A stretch of DNA of 13,647 bases from Flavobacteriaceae bacterium (GCA_016780435.1 JADHLU010000009.1:1-13647), one strand, 5' to 3'. Shown: positions 5,956-13,647, counted from the stretch's first letter. Notes: generated by a model not told the origin, from the letters alone. Numbers and translations are program-made.

Positions 5956-8276
5956 TTTATAACTGATAGTTTGGCGAATCGCAGAAGTAGTGTCTTAATT
6001 CCACCCGTCTCGAATTCAATTTCTGCCTTTTTCTCGGCGCCTATTCCTACAATTGATTTTACGACCCCTCTTCCGAAGCGCTCATGATTAACCTTGATAC
6101 CCTCCTTTAAATCGTGGTATAGCATCGCCTGCTCAACGGCAGCTGTCGCCTGTGTGGGCTTAATCTTTCTCAACCGTCTAAGCTGATCTTCGGTCGGTTT
6201 TTTACGATGCACAGGATCCATGCCTTGAGGTTTAATCTGCCGCAACTTAGAGTGATCTACTTCCCCAAAAAGCGATGGATCTACAAATCTTCTAAACGAA
6301 ACACCGGCATCTAACACGCGATTATCAACGTATTGCGGATCAATCTCACCGATAAAGCGACTAGGTTCAGCATCGATTAACTTTCCCCAGCGGTAACGGT
6401 TAATCGTGTAGGTGAGATACGCCTGTTCTTCTGCCCTAGTAAGGGCCACATAGAATAGTCGACGTTCTTCTTCTAACTCTGAACGGGTATTCATACTCAT
6501 GGCAGACGGAAATAAGTCCTCTTCTAATCCAACAATAAAGACCTGCTTAAACTCCAATCCCTTGGCCAAGTGAATGGTCATTAACGCAACGCGGTCATCG
6601 TTATCTAAAGCCTTATCTAAATCAGTCGCCAGCGCAACATCTTCCAAAAATTCCTGTAATGACCCCGTTGCTTCGTCTATTTCTTTTTGTCCTTCTACGA
6701 AGTCTTGCATACCGTTCAAAAGCTCTTCGAGGTTTTCTAAACGCGCCACACCTTCGGGCGTTCCGTCTTTTTTAAACTCTTGAATAAGCCCTGTTTTGCG
6801 AGCAACATGCTCAGCTGTTTCAAAGGCGTTATGAGCGTTATTAATTAACTGGAAACTACGAATCATGGTGCTAAACTGAATCAGCTTGTTCCGTATCGAA
6901 CCCCCAATTGAAGCGCTCGATAGAGCTGCCTCATCTTCTATGAACTCAAAGGCACTCATGCCTTTGGTATTGGCAGACACAGCCACTTTCTCTAAAGTAG
7001 ATTGTCCAATACCCCGCGCGGGAAAATTAACCACGCGCATGAAGGCCTCCTCATCTTTGGGATTTACAACTAATCTTAGATAGGCCAACAAGTCTTTGAT
7101 CTCTTTGCGCTGATAGAACGACAGCCCTCCATAGATACGGTACGGAATGTCTCTCTTTCTAAGCGCGTCTTCTATAGCCCTAGATTGAGAGTTGGTGCGG
7201 TAAAGCACCGCAAATTCATGATTATTGCGCTGTTCATTCATCTTGTTCTCAAAGATGGTGCTCGCCACGAAGCGCCCCTCATCGGCATCTGTCGGGCTGC
7301 GGTGCACTATAATCGGATTTCCTACGACATTGTCGGTCCACACCTTTTTTTCAAGCTGGTCCCTGTTTTTAGCAATGACCGAATTGGCTGCGTTTACTAT
7401 GGTAGCGGTTGACCGGTAATTTTGCTCTAGGCGATAAACAGCTACCCCATCGTAATCGCGCTGAAAATTGAGCATGTTATCGAGATTTGCCCCTCTAAAC
7501 GAATAAATACTTTGTGCGTCGTCGCCTACCACACAAATATTCTGAAACCGGTCAGATAGAGCTCTAACAATCAAATACTGAGAGTGATTGGTGTCTTGAT
7601 ACTCATCGACTAATATATACCTGAATCGCTCTTGGTATTTGAGTAAAACCTCTGGAAATCGGCTCAAAAGCTCATTTGTTCGCAGCAACAAGTCGTCAAA
7701 GTCCATAGCCCCTGCGCGAAAGCAGCGATCGACATACTCCTTATAAATATCTCCAATTCGCGGTCTTCGCGCTATGGCATCAGCCTCTTGCAGTTCAGGG
7801 TTTTGAAAATAGGCCTTGACGGTGATCAAATTATTTTTAAAAGACGATATGCGCTGTTGAATCTGCTTGTACTTATAGACATCTTTATCTAGCTCCATTT
7901 CTTTGATAATAGAACTGATCAAACGCTGTGAATCTTGGGTGTCGTATATGCTAAAGTTACTTGGAAATCCAAGGTGGTGCCCATCTGCGCGCAGCAGCCT
8001 TGCAAAAACCGAGTGAAAAGTACCCATCCATAGATTTTTAGCCTCGCTTTCTCCGACCAAAGTAGCGATGCGATTCTTCATCTCTCTCGCTGCTTTATTC
8101 GTAAAGGTTAAAGCTAAAATGGAGAATCCATCAACTCCAGAACCTATAAGGTGAGCGATTCTATAGGTCAACACACGAGTCTTTCCAGAACCAGCGCCCG
8201 CAATGACCATCAGAGGACCTTCTTTGTGCAGAACCGCTTCTCTTTGGGCCTGATTTAAAGCTTCTAAATACTTCAT
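5952..8276 (-). CDS. uvrD: UvrD/PcrA-type ATP-dependent 3'-5' DNA helicase
   Basis: Superfamily 1A helicase of 774 residues that unwinds DNA in excision repair and displaces proteins from DNA. All motifs are intact: Q motif LNQAQREAV (7-15), Walker A AGAGSGKT (26-33), Ia LTFTNKAAREM (56-66), Walker B DEYQDTN (224-230), III GDDAQSIYSFRGA (251-263), IV EQNYRST (284-290), V TIHLAKGLEFK (567-577) and VI EEERRLFYVALTRAEEQ (602-618). The C-terminal VNHERFGRGVVKSI (729-742) with the following strands matches the PcrA/UvrD Tudor-like RNA-polymerase-binding module. The length is normal, and the start at 8276 puts the Q motif at the usual distance. Whether to call it UvrD or PcrA is convention. It is a single-gene leftward unit, divergent from the M20 gene by 96 bases. 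The leader before the ATG is A/T rich without a Shine-Dalgarno. Confidence 0.96.
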   Translation of the reverse strand: MKYLEALNQAQREAVLHKEGPLMVIAGAGSGKTRVLTYRIAHLIGSGVDGFSILALTFTNKAAREMKNRIATLVGESEAKNLWMGTFHSVFARLLRADGHHLGFPSNFSIYDTQDSQRLISSIIKEMELDKDVYKYKQIQQRISSFKNNLITVKAYFQNPELQEADAIARRPRIGDIYKEYVDRCFRAGAMDFDDLLLRTNELLSRFPEVLLKYQERFRYILVDEYQDTNHSQYLIVRALSDRFQNICVVGDDAQSIYSFRGANLDNMLNFQRDYDGVAVYRLEQNYRSTATIVNAANSVIAKNRDQLEKKVWTDNVVGNPIIVHRSPTDADEGRFVASTIFENKMNEQRNNHEFAVLYRTNSQSRAIEDALRKRDIPYRIYGGLSFYQRKEIKDLLAYLRLVVNPKDEEAFMRVVNFPARGIGQSTLEKVAVSANTKGMSAFEFIEDEAALSSASIGGSIRNKLIQFSTMIRSFQLINNAHNAFETAEHVARKTGLIQEFKKDGTPEGVARLENLEELLNGMQDFVEGQKEIDEATGSLQEFLEDVALATDLDKALDNDDRVALMTIHLAKGLEFKQVFIVGLEEDLFPSAMSMNTRSELEEERRLFYVALTRAEEQAYLTYTINRYRWGKLIDAEPSRFIGEIDPQYVDNRVLDAGVSFRRFVDPSLFGEVDHSKLRQIKPQGMDPVHRKKPTEDQLRRLRKIKPTQATAAVEQAMLYHDLKEGIKVNHERFGRGVVKSIVGIGAEKKAEIEFETGGIKTLLLRFAKLSVIN

Positions 8277-8341
8277 TAATCAATTACGCTTTATACTCGT
8301 GAATTTATTGAATTTGCTGAGGCCCTGCCCGTTCTTCTTTA

Positions 8342-8349
8342 TATATTTA
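8342..8349 (+). promoter_or_regulatory. Possible -7 box for the M20 amidohydrolase gene
   Basis: TATATTTA fits TAnnTTTG apart from the final base, 23 bases before the ATG. A TTG at 8314-8316 lies 25 bases upstream, somewhat longer than usual for a -33/-7 pair. It is the best rightward candidate in the 96-base divergent gap. No comparable leftward box for uvrD was recognised in the same gap. Confidence 0.25.
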
Positions 8350-8372
8350 GTAACAAGTTTTAACCGAAAACA

Positions 8373-9662
8373 ATGCGCCATTTACACTATCTATTTTTTA
8401 TAGGGGTCACCCTCTTTTCATTTGAATCAATAAGAGCCCAAATAGTTGATCAAGAAGAATTTAACCAACTAGAAGCTAAAGTGATCGAGTGGAGAAGAGA
8501 TTTTCATCAGCACCCTGAGCTTGGCAACCGAGAGTATAAAACCGCTGAAAAAATTGCCAAACACCTTAGAAAACTAGGTATCGAGGTGCAAACAGGAGTA
8601 GCTCATACCGGGGTTGTGGGGCTATTGAAAGGCGGCAAGCCGGGAGCCGTAGTGGCTTTGAGGGCCGATATTGATGCGTTACCCGTTACTGAGCGTAACG
8701 ATTTACCCTTTAAATCTGTCGTAAAGACCCAATTTCTAGGCGAAAACACGGGCGTTATGCATGCTTGTGGACACGATACCCACACCGCTATACTCATGGG
8801 TGTAGCTGAAGTGTTGGCTGCGCATAGAGATCAAATTAAGGGGACTGTCAAGTTTATTTTTCAGCCCGCTGAAGAAGGCCCCCCTCCAGGCGAAGAGGGC
8901 GGAGCGCTTCTTATGGTTAAAGAAGGTGTATTAGAAAATCCAAAGGTAGACGCCATATTTGGACTGCACATTAATTCGGAGACCCCTATCGGGGTTGTGC
9001 GCTATAAAACAGGTGGATTATTGGCATCGGCCCAGCGATTTGTCATTACGGTAAACGGAAAGCAAACCCATGGATCTCAGCCCTGGTCAGGTGTAGACCC
9101 CATCTACATTAGCGCTCAAATTATAGACGGATTGCAATCTCTAGTGAGCCGTGAATCGAATTTATTAAAAGAGGCTGCCGTAATCAGTGTTGGCAAAATT
9201 AAGTCTGGTTTGCGGTTTAACATTATTCCCGAATCAGCAGAGATCATAGGGACTATTAGAACATTAGACTACGACATGCGCGATCTTATTGAAAAGCGCA
9301 TGAACGAGATGGTTCCGGCCATAGCACAAGCATTTGGCGGAAGCGCCGAAATAGAGATCACCGAGATGACCGACATTACCTACAACGATGCCGACCTCGT
9401 AGCGCAAATGCTTCCGACCCTACAAACCGCTTTAGGCACTGAAAATGTTCAACTAACCAAGGCCACTACTGGGGCCGAAGACTTTTCGTATTTCGTACGC
9501 GAGGTTCCGGGTTTCTTCTTTTTCTTAGGTGGCATGACCCCGGGAAATACGACTCCCTACCCCCATCATACACCCGACTTTAAAATAGACGAGTCAGGGA
9601 TGATGCATGGGGTAAAAGTGTTAACTCAACTCTCAATTGATTACTTAAACGCCAAATCATAA
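8373..9662 (+). CDS. Secreted M20 family metal-dependent amidohydrolase (hippurate/IAA-amino acid hydrolase type)
   Basis: Zinc-type peptidase/amidohydrolase of family M20D, 429 residues, cleaving N-acyl or aryl-acyl amino acids to acid plus amino acid. Residues 1-22 form a signal peptide ending IRA before Gln23, so the enzyme should act in the periplasm or outside. Metal and catalytic motifs are present: RRDFHQHPELGNREYKTAE (41-59), RADIDALPV (97-105), HACGHDTHTA with Cys132 and His134 (130-139), PAEEG with base Glu167 and ligand Glu168 (165-169), GLHINSE with His199, GAEDFSYF (367-374) and PHHTPDF (397-403). The dimerisation insert lies at about 215-325 (TVNGKQTHGSQPWSGVDPI). The natural substrate is unknown. 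Its stop codon touches the ATG of the next gene, so the two are very likely co-transcribed and coupled in translation. Confidence 0.93.
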   Translation: MRHLHYLFFIGVTLFSFESIRAQIVDQEEFNQLEAKVIEWRRDFHQHPELGNREYKTAEKIAKHLRKLGIEVQTGVAHTGVVGLLKGGKPGAVVALRADIDALPVTERNDLPFKSVVKTQFLGENTGVMHACGHDTHTAILMGVAEVLAAHRDQIKGTVKFIFQPAEEGPPPGEEGGALLMVKEGVLENPKVDAIFGLHINSETPIGVVRYKTGGLLASAQRFVITVNGKQTHGSQPWSGVDPIYISAQIIDGLQSLVSRESNLLKEAAVISVGKIKSGLRFNIIPESAEIIGTIRTLDYDMRDLIEKRMNEMVPAIAQAFGGSAEIEITEMTDITYNDADLVAQMLPTLQTALGTENVQLTKATTGAEDFSYFVREVPGFFFFLGGMTPGNTTPYPHHTPDFKIDESGMMHGVKVLTQLSIDYLNAKS

Positions 9663-10388
9663 ATGCGAAATTCATTATTCATTGCCTTTTTCTGTGTGGT
9701 TACAGCATCGGTTTCTGCTCAAAAGAAATCAGATTTACTCGAAGACAATCGTTCATTGAACGCACTAGTTGAGCGAAACGAGGCCACCATTCGCGAGCTT
9801 AAACAGCAACTTACACGAGTAGAATCACTTAATGAAACCTATAAGTTTGAGACGGAGAATTTAAAGTCGACCAACAAGGCCTTGATGGAGCGTCTCAGTA
9901 AATTCGCCAACCAATCAGTTACCAATATCATGAATATTGGAGATCAGATTGAAAGCATGCGCTCGCTTGAAAAGCAAAATCAGCAGATCAAAGGCACACT
10001 CATTCAGCACGACTCTGTGTTGATTGAGACCTTGAAACAATTGCGTCCGGTTATTTCAAAGGCTAAGGGAATGGAATTAGAGCCTGGAGGGTTAAAGTTT
10101 CCCTTCGCACTTACTAAACAACCTACAACGGACTCATTACACCTCGACCGTAGATTAATCGGCTTAGACTCCGCGCTTGCTGTGCATGAATTTTATCAGA
10201 TTAGCTTCGAGACAAATGCCAAGACAAAACCCCTAGCGGAGGATATATTTACCCTGTTCACCGAAAAATTTAAGCGTGCTCCAGAGCGATTCCAGTTTGA
10301 CCTTAATTCTAAGTCAGACACCTTATTTATAAGGCTACATCCGAATCACGAGGGTTTCTACCGAACAATAAGAGCCCTAATTAAATAG
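9663..10388 (+). CDS. Secreted coiled-coil protein of unknown function
   Basis: Not recognised as a known family. The 241-residue product begins with a signal peptide (1-19, cleavage SVSA before Gln20) and has no lipobox or other membrane segment, so it is predicted to be periplasmic. Residues 22-80 are a charged coiled coil (for example LVERNEATIRELKQQL at 35-50), continuing more weakly through 97-130. A C-terminal part at about 145-241 contains YQISFETNAKTKPLAEDIF (178-196) and looks globular, but lacks OmpA hallmarks such as HTDN or NRR. The middle segment (SLEKQ...QHDSVLIETLKQLR, 101-128) loosely resembles residues 94-130 of the OmpA-type lipoprotein at 5040. The ATG follows the M20 stop with no gap, implying linked expression. 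Its last eight bases overlap the convergent patatin-like gene. The reading frame is intact and its composition matches its neighbours, so it is very probably a real gene. Confidence 0.78.
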   Translation: MRNSLFIAFFCVVTASVSAQKKSDLLEDNRSLNALVERNEATIRELKQQLTRVESLNETYKFETENLKSTNKALMERLSKFANQSVTNIMNIGDQIESMRSLEKQNQQIKGTLIQHDSVLIETLKQLRPVISKAKGMELEPGGLKFPFALTKQPTTDSLHLDRRLIGLDSALAVHEFYQISFETNAKTKPLAEDIFTLFTEKFKRAPERFQFDLNSKSDTLFIRLHPNHEGFYRTIRALIK

Positions 10389-11274
10389 ACGCAGACTCAA
10401 ATTGACGTTGGGCGTGAAGGTATCCTCGTTGCCACCAACGAACCATGCGTTTTTGGTCAAATAGCAGCGGGTTTTGCGTTAGTAAGGTCGGGGTGTAGAA
10501 TAAGTTGAGCTTTACTCCGTCGGCCTTAGCCCTGAGTGAACCCAGAGAAATATTGTGCTCCTCAATCTGATCTAATGAAAAGCCAAATAGACTCAACATT
10601 AGGTCAAAAGCGTTTGTGGTTGGCAGTCTATAGCGCTGCTTGTCTTCTTGGCGCAAGACAATGACGTCGATCTCGGTTGCTCCGGCTTCTATTGCGCGTT
10701 CGACCGACACTATGCTGCCCAGACCTCCATCAGCATATTCAAAACCCTCCTTAGAAACAAGCGACATAAATGGAATATAGTTGGCCGAAATCCAAATCCA
10801 ATCTAAAAAATCATCGTAAGTGCAGTCTTTGATAGACTTATACTCGATCTGATTCTTACTTAAATTCGAGACAGTGACCAAAATGTCTTTATCACTTTGC
10901 TTTACCGATTCGAATTCAAATGCGGTTATGTGTTGTCCCAAAAATGCCCTCAGACTTTTACTTTCACCGAATGTTTTGTTCCCCCTAGCAAAGCTGCGCA
11001 GTACATTGAAATGGTTAATGTGTAATTGAACCACGCCGTCTCTCTTTCGGGTGATAAACGGGTTCAAGTTGAATATTTTGTTTGCGTCTACTTCTTTGTA
11101 AACTGAATGAAGCTTTTCAATTTTCATGAGAGCTAAATGAATGAGCAATAAACTTCCTGTAGAGGTGCCTACAAAGAGATCGTAATCTCGCTGTTGACGT
11201 TCTATTAGGTATTGAGCAACCCCGCCCGCAAAGGCTCCTTTACTTCCGCCCCCCGAAATGACAATGGCACGCAT
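10381..11274 (-). CDS. Patatin-like phospholipase / serine acyl hydrolase
   Basis: Patatin fold lipid acyl hydrolase of 297 residues. The oxyanion-hole loop GGGSKGAF (8-15) follows the first strand directly. The nucleophile elbow is GTSTG (36-40) with Ser38, and the catalytic dyad partner is Asp182 in ADGGLGS (181-187). The further segment EAGATEIDVIVL (196-207) is typical of the bacterial RssA/YchK-like branch. There is no signal peptide, transmembrane segment or beta-barrel extension, so it should be cytoplasmic and is not the outer-membrane PlpD-type fusion. The C-terminal region, about 215-297, is not recognised. The substrate is unknown. It stands alone leftward, divergent from recG by 49 bases, and overlaps the coiled-coil gene by eight bases at the 3' end. 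The ATG at 11274 gives a family-typical N-terminus. Confidence 0.9.
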   Translation of the reverse strand: MRAIVISGGGSKGAFAGGVAQYLIERQQRDYDLFVGTSTGSLLLIHLALMKIEKLHSVYKEVDANKIFNLNPFITRKRDGVVQLHINHFNVLRSFARGNKTFGESKSLRAFLGQHITAFEFESVKQSDKDILVTVSNLSKNQIEYKSIKDCTYDDFLDWIWISANYIPFMSLVSKEGFEYADGGLGSIVSVERAIEAGATEIDVIVLRQEDKQRYRLPTTNAFDLMLSLFGFSLDQIEEHNISLGSLRAKADGVKLNLFYTPTLLTQNPLLFDQKRMVRWWQRGYLHAQRQFESASI

Positions 11275-11310
11275 ATTTGGCTAGGATTTCATTCAAAGCA
11301 CTAATTTAGA

Positions 11311-11318
11311 TAAGTTTG
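11311..11318 (+). promoter_or_regulatory. Putative -7 box directly upstream of recG
   Basis: TAAGTTTG matches TAnnTTTG exactly. TTC at 11288-11290, 20 bases upstream, is a one-mismatch candidate for the -33 TTG. The box ends only five bases before the ATG at 11324, so transcription would begin at or next to the start codon, giving a leaderless or nearly leaderless message. Confidence 0.42.
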
Positions 11319-11323
11319 CGCGT

Positions 11324-13435
11324 ATGCACACTTCATCGTTCTTAGAGTTCCCTATTTCAACGATAAAAGGCCTGGGTCCAAAACGGGCCGCCATGATTCG
11401 TGCTGAATTAGGGGTGTCTACTATCTATGATTTGCTGCTACTCACCCCTTCGCGTTATGTTGACAAACGAACTTTGAGCCCGATTTCTACCGTTAAGCTC
11501 GAGAATACACTTGTACAAATAGCCGGAACCCTTTCTAATATTCGCCTTATTCCGCAATCAAAAGGCTTTAGATTGTCGGCCGAGTTGACAGACGAAACAG
11601 GCCAACTTGAGCTCATCTGGTTCAAAGGGCATCAGTATATTCAAAAGCAATTAAAAGAAAATCAGCGTGTTCGCGTCTTTGGTAAAGTCAATCGTTTTCA
11701 AGATCGATTCTCTATCGTGCACCCCGAAATTTCACCCCTAGGAGACCAATCGCTAACGGCCTATTCTGGAGATATCGAGCCCATATATGCCTTACCCGAA
11801 AAGCTTCAAAAGGCAGGAATATCTCAACGTTTATACCGTGGCATTCTGCAGTCTATAGTTGCGGCTAAAGACTTTTGGTTAGCGGAGACATTACCACCTT
11901 ACCTGCTTAAAGAACACCGTTTTGCTTCCAAAACCGAAGCGCTAAGGCGCATTCATAGTCCAGAAAACCTCGAACAAACTCAATCGGCGCTCGATCGCTT
12001 AAAGTTTGAAGAATTGTTCTACATGCAACTGGGCCTATTGATGAAGAAACAGCATCGAAAGCAAGCAGTAAAAGGTCGAAAATTTGATACCGTAGGCGAC
12101 TTATTTCTACAGTACTACCAAAAGGCGTTACCCTTTGAACTTACAGAGGCCCAAAAAAGGGTCATGCGTGAAATTCGAAATGATATGGGCTCTGGGCTTC
12201 AGATGAATCGTTTGTTGCAGGGAGACGTGGGGTCAGGTAAAACTATGGTTGCGCTTCTTTCGTGCCTAATAGCGATTGGCAATCAATCGCAGACGTGCCT
12301 AGTTGCTCCAACCGAAATTTTAGCCCAGCAACACTTTGAAGACCTTAGTGCGCAGTTAACACCACTTGGGCTAACAGTGCGATTATTAACCGGATCAAGC
12401 ACGAAAAAAGAACGTAACAACATACATGAAATGCTTTTAGATGGCACACTTCATCTACTCATTGGTACACATGCCGTTTTCGAAGATCAAGTGGTATTTG
12501 CCAATCTCGGCTTGGCGATCATAGATGAGCAGCACCGTTTTGGGGTGGCTCAACGCTCTAGACTCTGGCGTAAGTCTCCATTACCCCCGCATATATTGGT
12601 GATGACCGCCACCCCTATTCCTAGGACCCTGGCGATGAGTGTTTACGGTGATCTCGATATTTCGATCATTGACGAATTGCCTCCGGGCAGAACTCCAATC
12701 GTTACCTCCCATAGAAACGACGGAGCTCGCCTAAAGGTTTTTGCGTTCCTTAAAGAACAAATAGCACTCGGGCGCCAAGTGTACGTAGTGTATCCACTCA
12801 TAAAAGAGTCCGAAGCATTAGACTACAAAGATTTAATGGACGGATACGAAAGTATAAGCCGCGAATTTCCGTCTCCTCAATACGCAATATCTATACTCCA
12901 CGGACAAATGAGTGCTGAGGCCAAGAATTATGAGATGAAGCAATTCGAGAAGGGAATTACTCAAATCATGGTGGCCACTACCGTCATTGAAGTTGGGGTT
13001 AATGTTCCCAATGCTACAGTAATGGTAATAGAAAGTGCCGAAAGATTCGGTTTGGCACAGTTACATCAGTTAAGAGGTAGAGTGGGCCGAGGGGCTCATC
13101 AATCGTATTGCATTCTCATGACCAAGCCAAAACTCTCAGAAGACGCTATGGTTCGTATGAGTAGCATGGTAAAGTATAACAGTGGTTTTGAGCTTTCCGA
13201 AATCGATTTACGCTTGCGAGGGCCTGGGGATATCATGGGAACACAACAAAGCGGAAGTCTACAACTAAAATTTGCGGACCTCATCGAAGACAGCGCATTG
13301 CTTTCAACCATTAGAAAACGTGTTCAGCAGCTATTAGAAGACGATCCTGAATTCAAAAACCCTGCTCATCAGTGCCTAATAAAACCCTTGAAAATGATGC
13401 TAAAGGGTAAAATTCTCTGGAGCTATATCAGCTAG
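11324..13435 (+). CDS. recG: ATP-dependent DNA helicase RecG
   Basis: Superfamily 2 double-stranded DNA translocase of 703 residues that remodels stalled replication forks and recombination intermediates. The N-terminal part has the expected ISTIKGLGPKRAAMI (11-25) and a wedge/OB domain (about 60-150, with LTDETGQLELIWF). The motor carries Walker A QGDVGSGKT (299-307), Ia VAPTEILAQQHFE (327-339), DEQHRFG (401-407), TATPIPRTLA (428-437), ILHGQMS (524-530), and V/VI ATTVIEVGVNVPNA (551-564) and QLRGRVGRG (582-590). The RecG-specific C-terminal hairpin region follows, with DLRLRGPGDIMGTQQSG (628-644). All catalytic residues are intact and the length is normal. The start fits homologues, although a -7 box lies immediately before it. 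The stop overlaps the convergent downstream gene by four bases without a terminator. Confidence 0.97.
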   Translation: MHTSSFLEFPISTIKGLGPKRAAMIRAELGVSTIYDLLLLTPSRYVDKRTLSPISTVKLENTLVQIAGTLSNIRLIPQSKGFRLSAELTDETGQLELIWFKGHQYIQKQLKENQRVRVFGKVNRFQDRFSIVHPEISPLGDQSLTAYSGDIEPIYALPEKLQKAGISQRLYRGILQSIVAAKDFWLAETLPPYLLKEHRFASKTEALRRIHSPENLEQTQSALDRLKFEELFYMQLGLLMKKQHRKQAVKGRKFDTVGDLFLQYYQKALPFELTEAQKRVMREIRNDMGSGLQMNRLLQGDVGSGKTMVALLSCLIAIGNQSQTCLVAPTEILAQQHFEDLSAQLTPLGLTVRLLTGSSTKKERNNIHEMLLDGTLHLLIGTHAVFEDQVVFANLGLAIIDEQHRFGVAQRSRLWRKSPLPPHILVMTATPIPRTLAMSVYGDLDISIIDELPPGRTPIVTSHRNDGARLKVFAFLKEQIALGRQVYVVYPLIKESEALDYKDLMDGYESISREFPSPQYAISILHGQMSAEAKNYEMKQFEKGITQIMVATTVIEVGVNVPNATVMVIESAERFGLAQLHQLRGRVGRGAHQSYCILMTKPKLSEDAMVRMSSMVKYNSGFELSEIDLRLRGPGDIMGTQQSGSLQLKFADLIEDSALLSTIRKRVQQLLEDDPEFKNPAHQCLIKPLKMMLKGKILWSYIS

Positions 13436-13647
13436 AGTAGCTTTCGAAAGCTCAGCGCTTCCAGGAGTATTTTTTCATCAATTGTTGTTTTTTGATCAAT
13501 AAAAAGAAGCGACAATGCGGTAGATAACCAGCGGTTTATGCGGCGCACAGAAGTTCTTTCGTTGCATTTCAAACGTTCCACCAGAGCGAGTGCTTCTTTT
13601 GAAAAGGGCAGTTTTTCTAAGCACTCCAGGGGTTGTGCGCACTGCAT
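13432..13647 (-). CDS. 3' end of a ComM/YifB-like Mg-chelatase-family ATPase gene (partial)
   Basis: Only the last 71 codons are in the window. The gene runs off the right edge, and the ATG at the very edge is probably an internal Met. The segment SKEALALVERLKCNERTSVRRINRWL, followed by a helix and DEKILLEALSFRKLL, resembles the Mg-chelatase-like C-terminal domain of ComM/YifB proteins. There the pattern SxRxxxR-[IW]-L is followed after about 25 residues by EA[IL]xxRxL. The usual ARTIADL stretch between them is replaced by a more hydrophobic sequence, so this is either a divergent ComM/YifB or another AAA+ protein with a related lid. The ATPase core lies outside the window, so function cannot be confirmed. 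Its stop overlaps the recG stop region by four bases. Confidence 0.5.
   Translation of the reverse strand: MQCAQPLECLEKLPFSKEALALVERLKCNERTSVRRINRWLSTALSLLFIDQKTTIDEKILLEALSFRKLL

Noticed and set aside
8300..8316. TGAATTT direct repeat in the uvrD/M20 intergenic region
   Set aside because: Short and A/T rich; no third copy or symmetry to suggest an operator.
10381..11274. Patatin-like protein as an effector of an anti-phage (CBASS-type) system
   Set aside because: No cyclic-nucleotide synthase or ubiquitin-like accessory gene is nearby. The neighbours are housekeeping genes, and the protein resembles ordinary RssA-type hydrolases.
13384..13408. ACCCTT...AAGGGT inverted repeat near the end of recG
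   Set aside because: Only six pairs with a 13-base loop, no following T run, inside coding sequence; not a credible terminator.

Overview
The window reads as chromosomal DNA of a Bacteroidota bacterium, most likely from the Flavobacteriia or a relative. The signs are a single-chain fused E1 alpha/beta 2-oxoacid dehydrogenase, an OmpA-type lipoprotein of the Bacteroidota kind, and a stand-alone HsdR-N-like protein divergent from holA. There are no clear Shine-Dalgarno sequences, starts are preceded by A/T-rich leaders, and TAnnTTTG-type -7 promoter boxes occur. Nothing indicates a plasmid, phage, transposon, CRISPR array, tRNA or rRNA. Coding density is very high, and no stretch of more than about 100 bases lacks a gene.

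Layout. Bases 103-2499 (+) encode the fused E1 enzyme. Convergent to it is holA (2496-3497, -), the DNA polymerase III delta subunit. Divergent from holA is a two-gene rightward unit of a small PD-(D/E)XK/HsdR-N-like protein (3525-3974) and a family 2 glycosyltransferase (3981-4976), followed by an OmpA-family lipoprotein (5040-5903). A bidirectional hairpin terminator separates this from a leftward UvrD/PcrA helicase (5952-8276). Bases 8373-10388 hold a rightward pair, a secreted M20 amidohydrolase directly followed by an unrecognised secreted coiled-coil protein. A leftward cytoplasmic patatin-like hydrolase (10381-11274) and a rightward recG (11324-13435) follow. The window ends in the 3' end of a leftward gene (13432-13647) that resembles the C-terminus of ComM/YifB Mg-chelatase-like ATPases.

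How the genes fit together. Most are housekeeping genes in short units that flip strand almost gene by gene. DNA maintenance is over-represented: clamp loader delta, UvrD, RecG, a putative nuclease-fold protein and a ComM/YifB-like tail. Cell-envelope functions form a second theme: the OmpA-type peptidoglycan anchor, the glycosyltransferase, and the secreted peptidase and coiled-coil pair. I see no coherent novel multi-gene system. The points most worth a second look are the uncharacterised coiled-coil partner of the M20 enzyme, the stand-alone HsdR-N-like protein beside holA, a reciprocal Asp/Asn exchange in the E1 cofactor motif, and a perfect 20-base palindrome inside the E1 gene.
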